Shown in pieces: positions 1 to 8,859 of a stretch of DNA of 64,000 nt. Where the stretch lies: positions 2,108,001 through 2,172,000 of the forward strand of contig JAVSGI010000005.1 in NCBI GenBank assembly GCA_032334235.1, given 5' to 3'. Each line of letters opens with the position of its first letter. Position 1 is the stretch's first letter. Source of the stretch: Paracoccaceae bacterium Fryx2. GTDB taxonomy: Bacteria; Pseudomonadota; Alphaproteobacteria; Rhodobacterales; Rhodobacteraceae. Under the pieces are notes generated by a model. The model was not told where the DNA came from. It ran no database searches and saw only the letters and a program-made list of their open reading frames with translations. Both the position numbers and the translations under genes were made by a program.

Positions 1-1094
1 AAACCGGCCAACGTGGTTGACGGTCACGGACATGCTGGTTGACGCGCTACATCCGGCGCGCCTGCGAAACCTATGGGATTTTCGACCGGCTCTATCCGGA
101 CAACAGCCGATCCTTCACCGGGAATCTGGTGGCGGGCGGGGCGGTGCACAAGTTCCGCAACGCACCCAAGGCTATGGACGGGGTGAAGCCCTTGGGCATC
201 TGCCACCACCTGGGCATCGCAATCCACTTCGCGACCCCGGAACACGGGCAGTCAAAGATTGCAGAGCGTTGTTTTGCAAGCCTTTCGCGCGTGATTGAAG
301 ATCGGCCCGAGTTCAAGGGTGCCCATGCCGGGCATAAGCCCGGCGCAAGCCCGGATGCAGGCGTAACACCCATTGCCCTGGAAGAGGCGCGCCGCGTCCT
401 TGCGCGCGAGGTCAACCGGTACAATGCGGAAACGGGGCGTCGCGGACAGGGGATGCGCGGTCGGTCCTATCGCGACGTGTTCGAAGCGGGATTGAAACTT
501 CGGGTGCGACGGGTCGCGACTTCGCGGCAACTCTATCTGGCAGGGCTGATCTACACGCCGGTGGCGGTGGACCGCTGGGGGCGCGTCACTGTGGACGACT
601 GCACCTATGGTGACCCGGACACGCAGGATGCCCTGCTCAAGTATCACGACCCGAAGAGCAAGACGCGCATCCTGCTTGGGCGCAACCCGGATGACTTCGA
701 TCAACCCGCGCTGGCCTACAACGAAGCGGGCGAGTTGATTTGTGAAGGTATTCTGCCGGTGAAGATCGGCGCTTACGGCAGTGTTGATGGCATCCGCACG
801 GCCACCCGGAACCGCAAGGCGGTCACCATCGCGACACGCAGACTGGACGAGGCCCAAGCTTTCATGGACGCCGCCCGGTTCAAGGAACTGACAGACAGCA
901 TTCCAGACCCCGGCCCGCTGGTTCCTGCACCCGCAGGCGTTGTTGAGGGGCATTTCGGAAGCACCCTCAAGCCCGCGCGAGTCATGGCCGTTGATCTCGT
1001 ACATGAGAGCCGCAAGCCGCGTCCGGCGGTGCCGGAAGAGTATCTTAGAAATCTGGACGCGGCGATTGCCCAAGGGCAGGCGTACCGCAGGTAA
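1..1094 (+). pseudogene. Mu-like transposase (MuA family), 5'-truncated by the window and probably internally deleted
   Basis: This is the catalytic core and C-terminal part of a Mu-type DDE transposase. From about base 39 the frame reads LTRYIRRACETYGIF, then YPDN (second catalytic Asp, codon at 99-101), then SKIAERCF (catalytic Glu, 55 residues later, close to the MuA spacing), followed by the Mu C-terminal beta-barrel region. That frame has a TGA at 18-20, so translation cannot enter it from upstream. Bases 2-38 instead read, in another frame, RPTWLTVTDM, which looks like the strand carrying the first catalytic Asp. The two Asp codons are only about 70 bp apart, whereas MuA has about 67 residues between them. 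I infer a deletion of roughly 130 bp with a frameshift. The rest of the gene lies outside the window. Confidence 0.72.
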
Positions 1095-1172
1095 GGAGAC
1101 CGATGGGACGTTGGAGCGCCCCATCGGTCAATCACAGCGGGTTTAGGCCCGCATGACAGAACGGAGACAAGC

Positions 1173-1946
1173 ATGGCAGAACACTTGAAGCTGATCAATC
1201 CCTACTCTCCGCCCGAGACCGGGCGGTTCGTGATGACCGAAACGGCAACGGATATCCTGAGGACCTTGGGGCACGTCCGTAATCTGGGTGGCGAGGCGAT
1301 AGGAATGATCGCTGCCGCTCCCGGGATGGGCAAAACCGAAACCTTGTTGCACTACCTTCATGGTGCCAAACGGACCTTTCTGTTCACATGCGTGGCGGGT
1401 GAGGCGTCCCCTTTTTCCTTGGCGTTCGGCTTGATGCGGAGTCTCGAACTTGGGGAACCGAACAACTGCCGGATGCCCGCCGAGCGGCTGCGCATTGCCG
1501 AAGCCATCGGCACCGACGGAATGCTGCTCGTGGACGAAGCCCAGAACCTCGTACAGCGATATCCAAAGGGAGGCGCGGACTACGTCGCGTTCGAATGGCT
1601 TCGCGAAACGGCCCGAGATGGATGTTTCCCACTCGTTTTGTGCGGAGACCTGAAGCTTCTCGATGCCCGGGAATACCTGCCCCAGCTCCGCAGCCGGATA
1701 CGCCGCCCGGTTGTTGTGCGGAGGGTGCCGGAGGCCGATGTTCAGGCACTTGCCGCCCGCCGCAGTTTGACCGATGCGAGGATCATCGAAGCCCTGTACG
1801 CCGTCGCGCGGCACCATGGCGCCCTGCGCGATGTGGCGAACGTCATTGACCATGCGAGCTTGTTCTCGGGCGGTGAGCGGACAGAGTTGGCGCATGTATT
1901 GGCCGCAATCGAAGACCTGAAACTTCAGCCCAAGGGTGGCAAGTGA
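1173..1946 (+). CDS. Mu-like target-DNA activator ATPase (MuB family, AAA+)
   Basis: This 257-residue P-loop ATPase directly follows the transposase, as B follows A in Mu. Walker A is APGMGKTE (about residues 49-56) and Walker B is LLVDEAQ (about 118-124). A C-terminal helical region (VARHHGALRDVANVIDHA) resembles the AAA+ lid of the MuB/TniB class. MuB binds target DNA, delivers it to the transposase and gives target immunity. The start ATG has an upstream GGAGACAAGC ribosome site. The reading frame is intact, but its partner transposase is apparently broken. Confidence 0.85.
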   Translation: MAEHLKLINPYSPPETGRFVMTETATDILRTLGHVRNLGGEAIGMIAAAPGMGKTETLLHYLHGAKRTFLFTCVAGEASPFSLAFGLMRSLELGEPNNCRMPAERLRIAEAIGTDGMLLVDEAQNLVQRYPKGGADYVAFEWLRETARDGCFPLVLCGDLKLLDAREYLPQLRSRIRRPVVVRRVPEADVQALAARRSLTDARIIEALYAVARHHGALRDVANVIDHASLFSGGERTELAHVLAAIEDLKLQPKGGK

Positions 1947-2401
1947 TGGCCGATTGCAGCGAAGACTACCGGGTCAAGGCGGCGCGGGAGGGGAAAGCGC
2001 TCTATATTCCCGGCAGGCCAGCGGAGCCGGTGACTTCCGATGCGGCGCAATCGGGCATGTCCGACGACATGGTAACGATCCGCCTGACCCACGAAGAGGC
2101 ATCACGCCTGGAACTGGCGACGGCGGAAGTGCCCTACCTTCTGGGCCATGCCGAACAGGTCTTTACGTTCCTGTGGTCCATGGCGGCGGGTGGGCACATC
2201 GGTCACGACGATCCCGGTGTCACCAGCATCCATGAGCTGTGCGCCCGCGCCTACAAGCACGCGGCAGCGCAGGAGGGCGCGGCAATCGACATGTTCGACG
2301 CCAAGCTTCGCATCGCCATGGCGGCGGTCGCGCAGGCAAAGCTTGCGCGCAAGGCGGGCGGGCAACGGGACACGACGTTTGGCAGAGGAGAACCGGAATG
2401 A
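1943..2401 (+). CDS. Hypothetical protein of the Mu-like early region
   Basis: This 152-residue soluble protein overlaps muB by ATGA at its start and gemA by ATGA at its end, so the three genes are translationally coupled. The N-terminus (about 1-35) is polar. The middle holds DMVTIRLTHEEASRLELATAEVPYLLGHAEQVFTF and a helical C-terminus. I recognise no catalytic motif. Its position matches the small accessory genes that lie between B and gemA in Mu-like phages. No function is assigned. Confidence 0.6.
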   Translation: MMADCSEDYRVKAAREGKALYIPGRPAEPVTSDAAQSGMSDDMVTIRLTHEEASRLELATAEVPYLLGHAEQVFTFLWSMAAGGHIGHDDPGVTSIHELCARAYKHAAAQEGAAIDMFDAKLRIAMAAVAQAKLARKAGGQRDTTFGRGEPE

Positions 2402-2817
2402 CGATAAGCAAGCAACAGAAGGCCATCCTGTATGTGGCGAAGGCCAAGCTCGGCCTGGATGACGAGACCTATCGGCGCGTCCTGGCGAAGTGCGCGGGCG
2501 TCACCAGCTCGACCGAACTGGATCAGGCGGGTTTCGATGCCGTCATGGGGTTTCTCGATCATGTCGGCTTTCGCCCGCTGGTGGCGGACGGGCCGTCCTA
2601 TGGCAAGCGGGCGGGCTTTGCCTCGCCGGGTCAGGTGGAGCTGATCCGCACCCTGTGGATGGAGCTGCATCAGGCGTGCGAGCTGGACGAGGCCGCGCTG
2701 TGCGGCTGGTTGCTGAAGTGGTTCAAGGTGTCCTCGCTGCGCTTCCTGACCGTGGCACAGGCCCCCAAGGTGATCACCGCCCTGAAGGCGTGGAAGTCGC
2801 GGGCGCGGGCGGCGTGA
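2398..2817 (+). CDS. GemA-like regulatory protein (Mu gp16 family, DUF1018)
   Basis: The 139-residue protein starts MTISKQQKAILYVAKAKLGL and contains DDETYRRVLAKCAG, PSYGKRAGFASPGQVELIRTLW and a C-terminal KVITALKAW, the usual landmarks of the GemA/DUF1018 family. In Mu, GemA is an early protein reported to affect host gene expression and DNA supercoiling. The ATG overlaps the preceding stop. In Mu-like genomes mor normally follows directly. Here a 567-bp stretch without a gene follows instead. Confidence 0.82.
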   Translation: MTISKQQKAILYVAKAKLGLDDETYRRVLAKCAGVTSSTELDQAGFDAVMGFLDHVGFRPLVADGPSYGKRAGFASPGQVELIRTLWMELHQACELDEAALCGWLLKWFKVSSLRFLTVAQAPKVITALKAWKSRARAA

Positions 2818-2961
2818 CCGGCGCGCGACCTGGACGGGGTGCAGGCAAGGGCGGCGCGGGAAACCGTGCCGCCCTTTGCCCTTGCCGCAGACTCCATAGG
2901 AAGGCCGTGGAAAGCCCTTTCGTGTTCCGGGCCACCTGACTACCCGAAACCCCCTCACCCC

Positions 2962-2992
2962 GTTTAATTTCGTCGGAAACCTGTTTAATTTC
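2962..2992. repeat. Paired direct repeat GTTTAATTTC, 21-bp period
   Basis: Two exact 10-bp copies start at 2962 and 2983, two helical turns apart, in an AT-rich patch just after gemA. This spacing would place two bound proteins on the same DNA face. It may be an operator for a phage regulator, but no binding protein is identified. Confidence 0.4.
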
Positions 2993-3042
2993 ACGATCCT
3001 GATTGGCAGGCTCCGTTGGCCGCGCATCCGGGCGGGAATATC

Positions 3043-3122
3043 GGCGCGGTGTCCCCCGATTGGGAAGGGGGCTTTTCGAGAAATCGAAGACCTGATGCTG
3101 GTTCGATTCCAGCTCCGCGCCG
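3043..3122 (+). ncRNA. tRNA-like element, possibly a degenerate phage tRNA
   Basis: GGCGCGG (3043-3049) can pair with CCGCGCC (3115-3121) as a 7-bp acceptor stem. GCTGG-TTCGATT-CCAGC (3097-3113) is a textbook T arm with a 7-nt TTCGATT loop. CCCCC/GGGGG (3053-3057 with 3067-3071) makes a D-like arm whose loop contains GGG. One unpaired base (T3114) lies between T stem and acceptor. The anticodon arm is poor: the best 5-bp register has G-U pairs and a mismatch, and the loop lacks U33. No CCA is encoded. It may be a tRNA remnant, a tRNA mimic or a chance fold. Confidence 0.35.
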
Positions 3123-3384
3123 GTCGCGCGGCCTCGCCCGGGGCTTCCCGGAATCGGGGCGGTCTGATAGTCTCGGGCGGCTTGCCGGGGCATGAGGCCG
3201 TCGCGCTCATAACGCGAAACCGCTTCGGGCGTTCAGGTACGGGACCGGCAAGCCCTCCCTTCAACCCGCCCAGCCGCATTCCCCCGCAAGGGTGTGCGGG
3301 TGTTTTGCACGCGCGCGCGCGAGTATGGTCCTTCCATCCACAACGGCTTGCACAAAGCCGCAATGACAGGAAGGGCCTATCGCC

Positions 3385-4281
3385 GTGATCATCAACAGCC
3401 AAACGCTGGACCTTGCCTTCCGGGGCTTCAAGACCGTCTATTCCGATGCCTTTGCCGCCGCCCCGGCCCATGCCGACAAGATCGCCATGACGGTGCCGAG
3501 TGCCAGCCGCGATGAGACCTATGGCTGGTTGGGCATGTTCCCCCGCCTGCGCGAATGGGTCGGGGGGCGCTACGTCAACGGGCTGAAGGCGCACGGCTTC
3601 ACCATCGCGAACCGCAAGTTCGAGGCGACGGTTTCGGTCGGTCGCACCGACATTGCCGACGACAAGCTCGGGCTCTTCAAGCCGATGTTCGCGGAAATGG
3701 GGCAGGACAGCCGCCGTCACCCCGAAGAGCTGGTCTTCGGCCTGCTGAAGGCGGGCTTCACCACCAACTGTTTCGACGGCCAGAACTTCTTCGACACCGA
3801 TCACCCGGTTGAACTGGACGCCGGGGCCGCGCCGGTTTCGGTCAGCAACATGCAGGCCGGATCGGGCGCGCCCTGGTTCCTGCTGGACACGTCGCGCGCC
3901 ATGCGCCCGATCATCTGGCAGGAACGCGAGAAGTACGAGTTCCAGTCGATCACCGGCACCAACGACCAACATGTGTTCATGAACGACGAATACGTCTACG
4001 GCGTCCGGGCGCGGGTCAATGCGGGCTTCGGCCTCTGGCAGCTTGCCTACGGCTCCAAGGCCGACCTGACCGAAGAGAACTACGCCGCCGCGCGGGCGGC
4101 GATGATGGACTTCAAGAGCGACGGCGGGCGCATCCTGGGCGTGACCCCGACTGTCCTGGTCGTACCGCCTTCCCTGGAAAGCGCGGCGCTGCACCTGCTG
4201 AACACCGAAACCAAGGACGGCGGCGGGTCGAACCCCTGGAAGGGCACGGCGGAACTGATCGTCACACCCTACGTCGCCTGA
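3385..4281 (+). CDS. Mu-like major head protein (gpT family)
   Basis: This 298-residue protein matches the Mu gpT major capsid family. It begins MIINSQTLDLAFRGFKTVYS and carries WLGMFPRLREWVGGRYV, IANRKFEATVSVGRTDI, FDGQNFFDTDHPV and a C-terminal VPPSLESAALHLLNTE. The start is GTG; GGAAGGGCC lies upstream. In Mu the T gene follows the protease I. Here T comes first and is followed 4 bp later by the I-like gene, so the order is reversed. Confidence 0.88.
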   Translation: MIINSQTLDLAFRGFKTVYSDAFAAAPAHADKIAMTVPSASRDETYGWLGMFPRLREWVGGRYVNGLKAHGFTIANRKFEATVSVGRTDIADDKLGLFKPMFAEMGQDSRRHPEELVFGLLKAGFTTNCFDGQNFFDTDHPVELDAGAAPVSVSNMQAGSGAPWFLLDTSRAMRPIIWQEREKYEFQSITGTNDQHVFMNDEYVYGVRARVNAGFGLWQLAYGSKADLTEENYAAARAAMMDFKSDGGRILGVTPTVLVVPPSLESAALHLLNTETKDGGGSNPWKGTAELIVTPYVA

Positions 4282-4285
4282 CGCC

Positions 4286-5230
4286 ATGCCCGGGCTTTCC
4301 CTTGGCATCTGCGACCGCGCCCTTGCGCCGGGCGGTGATGCGCCGGAATGGGTGCAGCTCTTCCCGGAAGGGCGGATGACCGGGCGCGACGGTCGCGAAT
4401 TCGATCTGGCGGACCCGGCCGCCCTGGTGCTGGCGTTCCAGTCTTCCGGCGTTGATCTGCCGATCGACTATGAGCACCAGAACGACAGGCCCGAAGCCAA
4501 GCTGAACGGCCCGGTTCCGGCGGCGGGCTGGATCAAGGAACTGAAGATCGCGGCGGGCGGGCTCTGGGGGCGGGTAGACTGGACGGCCACGGCGCGCGAG
4601 CTGATCGGCAACCGGGAGTACCGCTACCTGTCCCCCAGCTTCCTCTTCCACCCGAAGACCAAGGCGATTGTCCGGCTGAAAGGCGCGGGCCTCGTGCACA
4701 ACCCGAACCTCCACCTTGCCGCCCTTGCCAGTCAGGAAGACGCCATGCCCCCCGAAACTACCCCCGCCGCAGCGCGCTACGCCCGCCTTGCCGAAGCTCT
4801 GAAGCTCGGGCCGGACGCAACCGAAGAAGAGATGCTGGCCGCCTTGGCGGAGCTGCTGAAGGCCAAGGGCGCGGATGCCCCGGACCCGGCCAGGTTCGTG
4901 CCGGTCGAGACGGTGCAGGCCATGCTGGCCGAACGCAACCTGACCCTTGCCACCGCCTCCGAAGGCCGCGCGACCGAGAAGGTCGCGGATGCCCTGCGGC
5001 GCGGCTACATCTCGCCCGCGATGAAGGGATGGGCAACCGCGCTCTGCATGAACGACGAGGCGAGCTTTGACAGCTTCGTTGCCAGCACGGTTCCGGCCTT
5101 CGCGCATCTTCTGAAGCCGTCGCACATGGGCGCGCTGCCGCCCAGCAGCCCCGCGACGCGCACCGGTTCGGAAATGGCGGAAGCCGTCTGCGCGCAGCTC
5201 GGGCTGCCGCCGGGCACGCTGAAAGACTGA
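4286..5230 (+). CDS. Mu-like protease/scaffold protein (gpI family)
   Basis: The 314-residue protein has an N-terminal protease-type domain, with WVQLFPEGRMTGRDGREF, VDLPIDYEHQNDRPE (containing the conserved YEHQ stretch) and REYRYLSPSFLFHP. It continues into an Ala/Glu-rich helical C-terminus (about 155-300) typical of capsid scaffolds. In Mu, I matures the capsid and its C-terminal part acts as scaffold. It lies immediately after the T-like gene, whereas Mu has I before T. Confidence 0.82.
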   Translation: MPGLSLGICDRALAPGGDAPEWVQLFPEGRMTGRDGREFDLADPAALVLAFQSSGVDLPIDYEHQNDRPEAKLNGPVPAAGWIKELKIAAGGLWGRVDWTATARELIGNREYRYLSPSFLFHPKTKAIVRLKGAGLVHNPNLHLAALASQEDAMPPETTPAAARYARLAEALKLGPDATEEEMLAALAELLKAKGADAPDPARFVPVETVQAMLAERNLTLATASEGRATEKVADALRRGYISPAMKGWATALCMNDEASFDSFVASTVPAFAHLLKPSHMGALPPSSPATRTGSEMAEAVCAQLGLPPGTLKD

Positions 5231-5366
5231 AGATCGGGCCGGGGAAACCCGGCTTGATGCCAGCGGAGAAGAGAGAGCTCCGCGAGTGGCACCCCGTCGG
5301 CCGGTTTTTTCCTGGGCCGGTTGGCGGGGGGTCGGGCGAAACACCGCAAAGCAGGAACCTTCCCGA

Positions 5367-5726
5367 ATGACAGAACTCGCGCGCCCTTTCCCCCGGCCAA
5401 CTGCGCAGGTGCAACCCTATTTCGACGTTCTCGGGCTTGACCTGACGGTTGACTTCCTGCTGACCTTCGGCGGCGCGGAGCTTGCGGTTTCCGGCAATCC
5501 GCAGGGCCGGTCCCGGCTTGAGTCGCTGGTGGGTGCCGACAAGGCCCGCGCCCTGGGAAAAACCCGGCATCTCCTGCAACGCCGCGTCCCGCTTGCCAAG
5601 GCATGGCTTGCCGCCGTCCTGGACTGGAAGGGCCATTCCACCGCCGAGATCGCCCGGACGCTCCGCGCCAGCGACACCAGCGTGCGGAACTGGCTGAAGG
5701 CGGCGGAAGAAAGGCGGGCGGGATGA
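5367..5726 (+). CDS. Mor/C-like phage transcription activator (putative)
   Basis: The 119-residue protein contains LLTFGGAELAVSG followed by a C-terminal helix-turn-helix (WKGHSTAEIARTLRASDTSVRNWLKAAEE, about 88-116). This layout, a FGG beta motif before an ELA/EIA-type HTH, is that of the Mor/C middle- and late-gene activators of Mu. I chose the ATG at 5367 over an upstream in-frame ATG because the extra residues look non-coding. In Mu, mor lies next to gemA; here it lies after the head genes. The similarity is by eye and moderate. Confidence 0.55.
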   Translation: MTELARPFPRPTAQVQPYFDVLGLDLTVDFLLTFGGAELAVSGNPQGRSRLESLVGADKARALGKTRHLLQRRVPLAKAWLAAVLDWKGHSTAEIARTLRASDTSVRNWLKAAEERRAG

Positions 5727-5814
5727 CGGAAGGCCGGGCGTCCCCTCATTCGCGTCACCTTGCGGTGACGACCCCGAATTTCCGCCGTCATCATCCCAAC
5801 CGGAGAGATAACCC

Positions 5815-6225
5815 ATGACCGCCGATTCCCGCAACACCGATCAAAGCGCCAATCGCGCGCTGATCAGCGATGCCCTGACCGAGGCGCGCCGGAACCGCGA
5901 CCTTCTTGCCCTTGCCACCGCATCGGCAGCGAACGCTTTAACCGCCCTTGAAGCCATCCTTCACGGCAGCTTTATCCCGCCGGCCGAACCAGTCTCGCCA
6001 ACCGCAGAACATCGCCGCCTTCACAAACCCGGCACCCCTTCCCGGATCACTGCCGACCCAGAGATTGAAGCCTTCGTCCGGGCGCGGCTGGACCGGATGA
6101 CCTTCGACCAGATCGTCTCCGCCGTGTCGGAGCACTTCACGCCCGACCGCCACATCAGCCGCAGCGGCCTGCACCGCTGGTGGCACCGCGACGGCAAACC
6201 GTCCGACCGCGCCAATCGCGAGTAA
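5815..6225 (+). CDS. Small phage-associated protein with C-terminal DNA-binding-like motif
   Basis: This 136-residue protein has a helical N-terminus (about 10-50), a Pro-rich linker and a C-terminus ADPEIEAFVRARLDRMTF...ISRSGLHRWW. The last part recalls the ISRSAxxRY-type helix-turn-helix of Mu gp27-like (DUF3486) proteins. AGAGATAACCC lies before the ATG. It is the last recognisable phage gene, and the next gene (matB) is on the opposite strand. Function is unknown. Confidence 0.5.
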   Translation: MTADSRNTDQSANRALISDALTEARRNRDLLALATASAANALTALEAILHGSFIPPAEPVSPTAEHRRLHKPGTPSRITADPEIEAFVRARLDRMTFDQIVSAVSEHFTPDRHISRSGLHRWWHRDGKPSDRANRE

Positions 6226-6350
6226 CCAGCTGTTCCCAGCTATTCCCCGAAATCGTCATCCAGGGTCTTCCGCCGTCAGGTTCCCTCTTCCGATATCAAA
6301 CCATTTGCACCACACATTCAGACCAAGTGAACACCGACACCCGGCGCCGG

Positions 6351-7850
6351 TCACCCCGCGAAGCGCCCGGAATAGCGCGCCCGCAACGCGGCCTTCTGCA
6401 CCTTGCCCATGGCGTTGCGCGGCAACTCGGCCAACACCACGGCATCTTTCGGTTGCTTGAACCGCGCCAGCCGGTCGCCGGTCGCCGCCAGAACCGCCCC
6501 GATGTTCAACGCAAAACCTGGCCTTGGCACCAGCACGGCGAAGACCGCCTCGCCGAAATCCGGGTGCGGCAGGCCGATCACCGCACTTTCCAGCACGCCG
6601 GGCACCTCGTCCAGCACCAGTTCGACCTCCTTGGGGTAGACGTTGAACCCGCCCGAGATGATCAGATCCTTCGAACGGCCGACGATCTGCACATAGCCGT
6701 CGTCATCGAGCCGCCCCAGATCGCCGGTCAGGAAGAACCCGTCGGGGCGCAATTCCTCGGCGGTCTTTTCCGGCATCTGCCAGTAGCCCTTGAACACGTT
6801 CGGCCCGCGCACCTCGATCATGCCGACCTCGCCGGGCGCGACTTCAGCACCATCGGCCATGATGCGCAACTCTACACCCGGCAGGGGAAAGCCCACCGTC
6901 CCGGCCCGCCGGTCGCCGTCATAGGGGTTGGAAGTGTTCATGTTGGTTTCGGTCATGCCGTAGCGTTCCAGAATGCGGTGCCCGGTGCGGGCGGCAAAAC
7001 CGGCATGGGTTTCGGCCAGCAATGGGGCAGAACCCGACACGAAAATCCGCATCCCCGCCGCCAGATCGCGCGTCAGGCGCGGGTCGTCCAGCAGCCGGGT
7101 ATAGAAGGTCGGCACCCCCATCATCGCGGTGGCCTGCGGCAGCAGGCGCAGCACCGTGTCCAGATCGAAGCCGGGCAGGAAGATCATCGCCCCCCCGGTC
7201 AGCAGCGTGATGTTCGAGGCGACGAACAGCCCGTGCGTGTGGAACACCGGCAGCGCGTGCAGCAGCACGTCACGGTCGGTGAAGCGCCAGAGGTCGGCCA
7301 GCACCTGCGCATTCGAAAGCAGGTTTTCATGCGTCAGCATCGCGCCCTTCGAGCGCCCCGTGGTGCCCGAGGTGTAAAGCAGCGCCGCCAGATCCTGCGG
7401 CCCACGGTCCACCGGGTCTATCGTCCCCGGCATCCCGGCGGCCCGGTCGGTCAGACTGCCCGAACCGTCGGCGTTCAGCGTCAGCACCAGCGCCCCGCTC
7501 AACGGCGCCAGCGCCGCCTCTCGCGCGGCATCACACAGAAAGACGCGCGGTGTGGCGTCGCCCAGAAAATACCCCACCTCATCGGCGGTGTAGGCCGGGT
7601 TCAACGGCAGGAACACCGCCCCCAGTGCCACGCAGGCACCATAAACCGCCAGCGCCTCGGGCGATTTGGCGACCTGCGCCGCAATCCGGTCGCCGGGCTG
7701 CACCCCCGCCACGCGCAGCGCCTGCGCCTGCCGCGCCACCAGCGCCAGAAACGCATCGCCCGACAGCGTTTCCCCGGATGGCAGGATCAGCAGCGCGCTT
7801 TCGCGCCCTCGCAGCGGGGCAAACAGCGCGTCGAACAGGGTGTTGGGCAT
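6351..7850 (-). CDS. matB: Malonyl-CoA synthetase (acyl-CoA synthetase superfamily)
   Basis: This 499-residue adenylate-forming enzyme likely activates malonate with ATP and CoA to malonyl-CoA in the cytosol. The AMP-binding motif LLYTSGTTGRSKGAMLTHEN, the ERYGMTETNMNTSNPYDGDRR stretch typical of MatB, GDLGRLDDDGYVQIVGRSKD, and the catalytic Lys motif PRNAMGKVQK near the C-terminus are all present. The start is MPNTLFDALF at 7850, with GGAGG just upstream; an earlier in-frame start is less likely. No malonyl-CoA decarboxylase is adjacent. Other short-chain acids are possible substrates. Confidence 0.82.
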   Translation of the reverse strand: MPNTLFDALFAPLRGRESALLILPSGETLSGDAFLALVARQAQALRVAGVQPGDRIAAQVAKSPEALAVYGACVALGAVFLPLNPAYTADEVGYFLGDATPRVFLCDAAREAALAPLSGALVLTLNADGSGSLTDRAAGMPGTIDPVDRGPQDLAALLYTSGTTGRSKGAMLTHENLLSNAQVLADLWRFTDRDVLLHALPVFHTHGLFVASNITLLTGGAMIFLPGFDLDTVLRLLPQATAMMGVPTFYTRLLDDPRLTRDLAAGMRIFVSGSAPLLAETHAGFAARTGHRILERYGMTETNMNTSNPYDGDRRAGTVGFPLPGVELRIMADGAEVAPGEVGMIEVRGPNVFKGYWQMPEKTAEELRPDGFFLTGDLGRLDDDGYVQIVGRSKDLIISGGFNVYPKEVELVLDEVPGVLESAVIGLPHPDFGEAVFAVLVPRPGFALNIGAVLAATGDRLARFKQPKDAVVLAELPRNAMGKVQKAALRARYSGRFAG

Positions 7851-7913
7851 GATGCCTCCTCGGGTGGCCTGCGCCCTGCTTGCCACGGGGCGCGGGGGCG
7901 GCTCAAGGGCCTG

Positions 7914-8723
7914 TCAGAAGTTCGGCGTCACGCCCGGCAGGCGCAGCGCAGTCAAGAGGTCGCGCACCTCCTGCCGGGCCGCGATGTTCGAGAGGTTCAA
8001 CTGATCGACGCCGGTTTCCTTGAGGTCGAGCAGCGTCAGCCCGCGCGGGAACAGTTCGCGAAAGATCACCCGTTCGGAAAAACCGGGCGACACGCGGAAC
8101 CCGATGCGTTTCGACAGATCCTCCAGTGCCGCGCCGACCTTCTTCTTGTTGTGCATCTGCTGCGCGCCAAGCCGGTTGCGCAGCACGATCCAGTCGATCG
8201 GCTTCAACCCGGCCTGCGCGCGCAACTGCCGCGCGTTCCACACCATTTCGGCATAGATCGACGGACCCTTGACCTTGCCCGTCTCGGGGTCCATCCGCGC
8301 CAGCAGGTCGAAATCGACGAAACTGTCGTTCAGCGGCGTGATCAGCGTGTCGGCCAGCGAATGCGCCATCTGGCTGAGCCGGGTGTGCGAACCCGGACAG
8401 TCGATCACGATGAAATCCGACACCTGTTCCAGCGCCGAGACCGCCGCCGACAGGCGGTGATCGAAGGCATTCTCGCCGGGCGCCAGATGCGCGGGGTCGG
8501 CCTCTGGCAGGTCGCGGTAGGCGGGGGTGGGCAGGGTCAGGCCGCTGCGGGCCAGAAAGGCAAGGCGGTTCTCGATATAGCGCCCGAAGGTCTTCTGCCG
8601 CAGATCAAGGTCCATCGCGCCGACACGAAAGCCGAGCCGGGCCAGTGCCGTGCCGACATGCATGCAGGTGGTGGACTTGCCAGAGCCGCCCTTTTCGTTC
8701 CCGACCACGATGATATGCGCCAT
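7914..8723 (-). CDS. mipZ: Cell-division positioning ATPase MipZ
   Basis: This 269-residue ParA/MinD-superfamily ATPase has the deviant Walker A motif NEKGGSGKST (about 9-18), DLDLRQKTFGRYIENR and VIDCPGSHTRLSQMAHSLAD, all characteristic of MipZ. In Alphaproteobacteria MipZ forms a gradient from the ParB-bound origin and keeps FtsZ away from the poles, placing the ring at midcell. LKPIDWIVLRNRLG and DLSKRIGFRVSPGFSERVI are also typical. It is monocistronic here. Confidence 0.93.
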   Translation of the reverse strand: MAHIIVVGNEKGGSGKSTTCMHVGTALARLGFRVGAMDLDLRQKTFGRYIENRLAFLARSGLTLPTPAYRDLPEADPAHLAPGENAFDHRLSAAVSALEQVSDFIVIDCPGSHTRLSQMAHSLADTLITPLNDSFVDFDLLARMDPETGKVKGPSIYAEMVWNARQLRAQAGLKPIDWIVLRNRLGAQQMHNKKKVGAALEDLSKRIGFRVSPGFSERVIFRELFPRGLTLLDLKETGVDQLNLSNIAARQEVRDLLTALRLPGVTPNF

Positions 8724-8859
8724 GGCACCCTTTCGACCCTCGCCCGGATCGCCCCGCGGCGGCCGTTGCGAGCGTGTTCATGTCAAGGCTTGCGTCCTTT
8801 GGAAAGGCCCGACGCGCAGTTTTCCGCCTGTGGCGCAAGGCAGCACCCTTCGGGCAATG

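Larger units (their letters stand above)
2818..3384. other. Gap in the Mu-like region without a supported gene
   Basis: This 567-bp stretch separates gemA from the head gene. It holds two direct copies of GTTTAATTTC (2962-2971 and 2983-2992, 21 bp apart) and a tRNA-like fold (3043-3122). The overlapping open frames on both strands look like shadows, with no ribosome site or recognisable domain. The genes expected here in Mu (mor, lysis, terminase, portal) are absent, so this is probably a deletion junction. Confidence 0.6.

Noticed and set aside
2251-4308. 685-codon minus-strand open frame across gemA and the head gene
   Set aside because: It is antisense to gemA and T, which have recognisable products, and has no domain itself.
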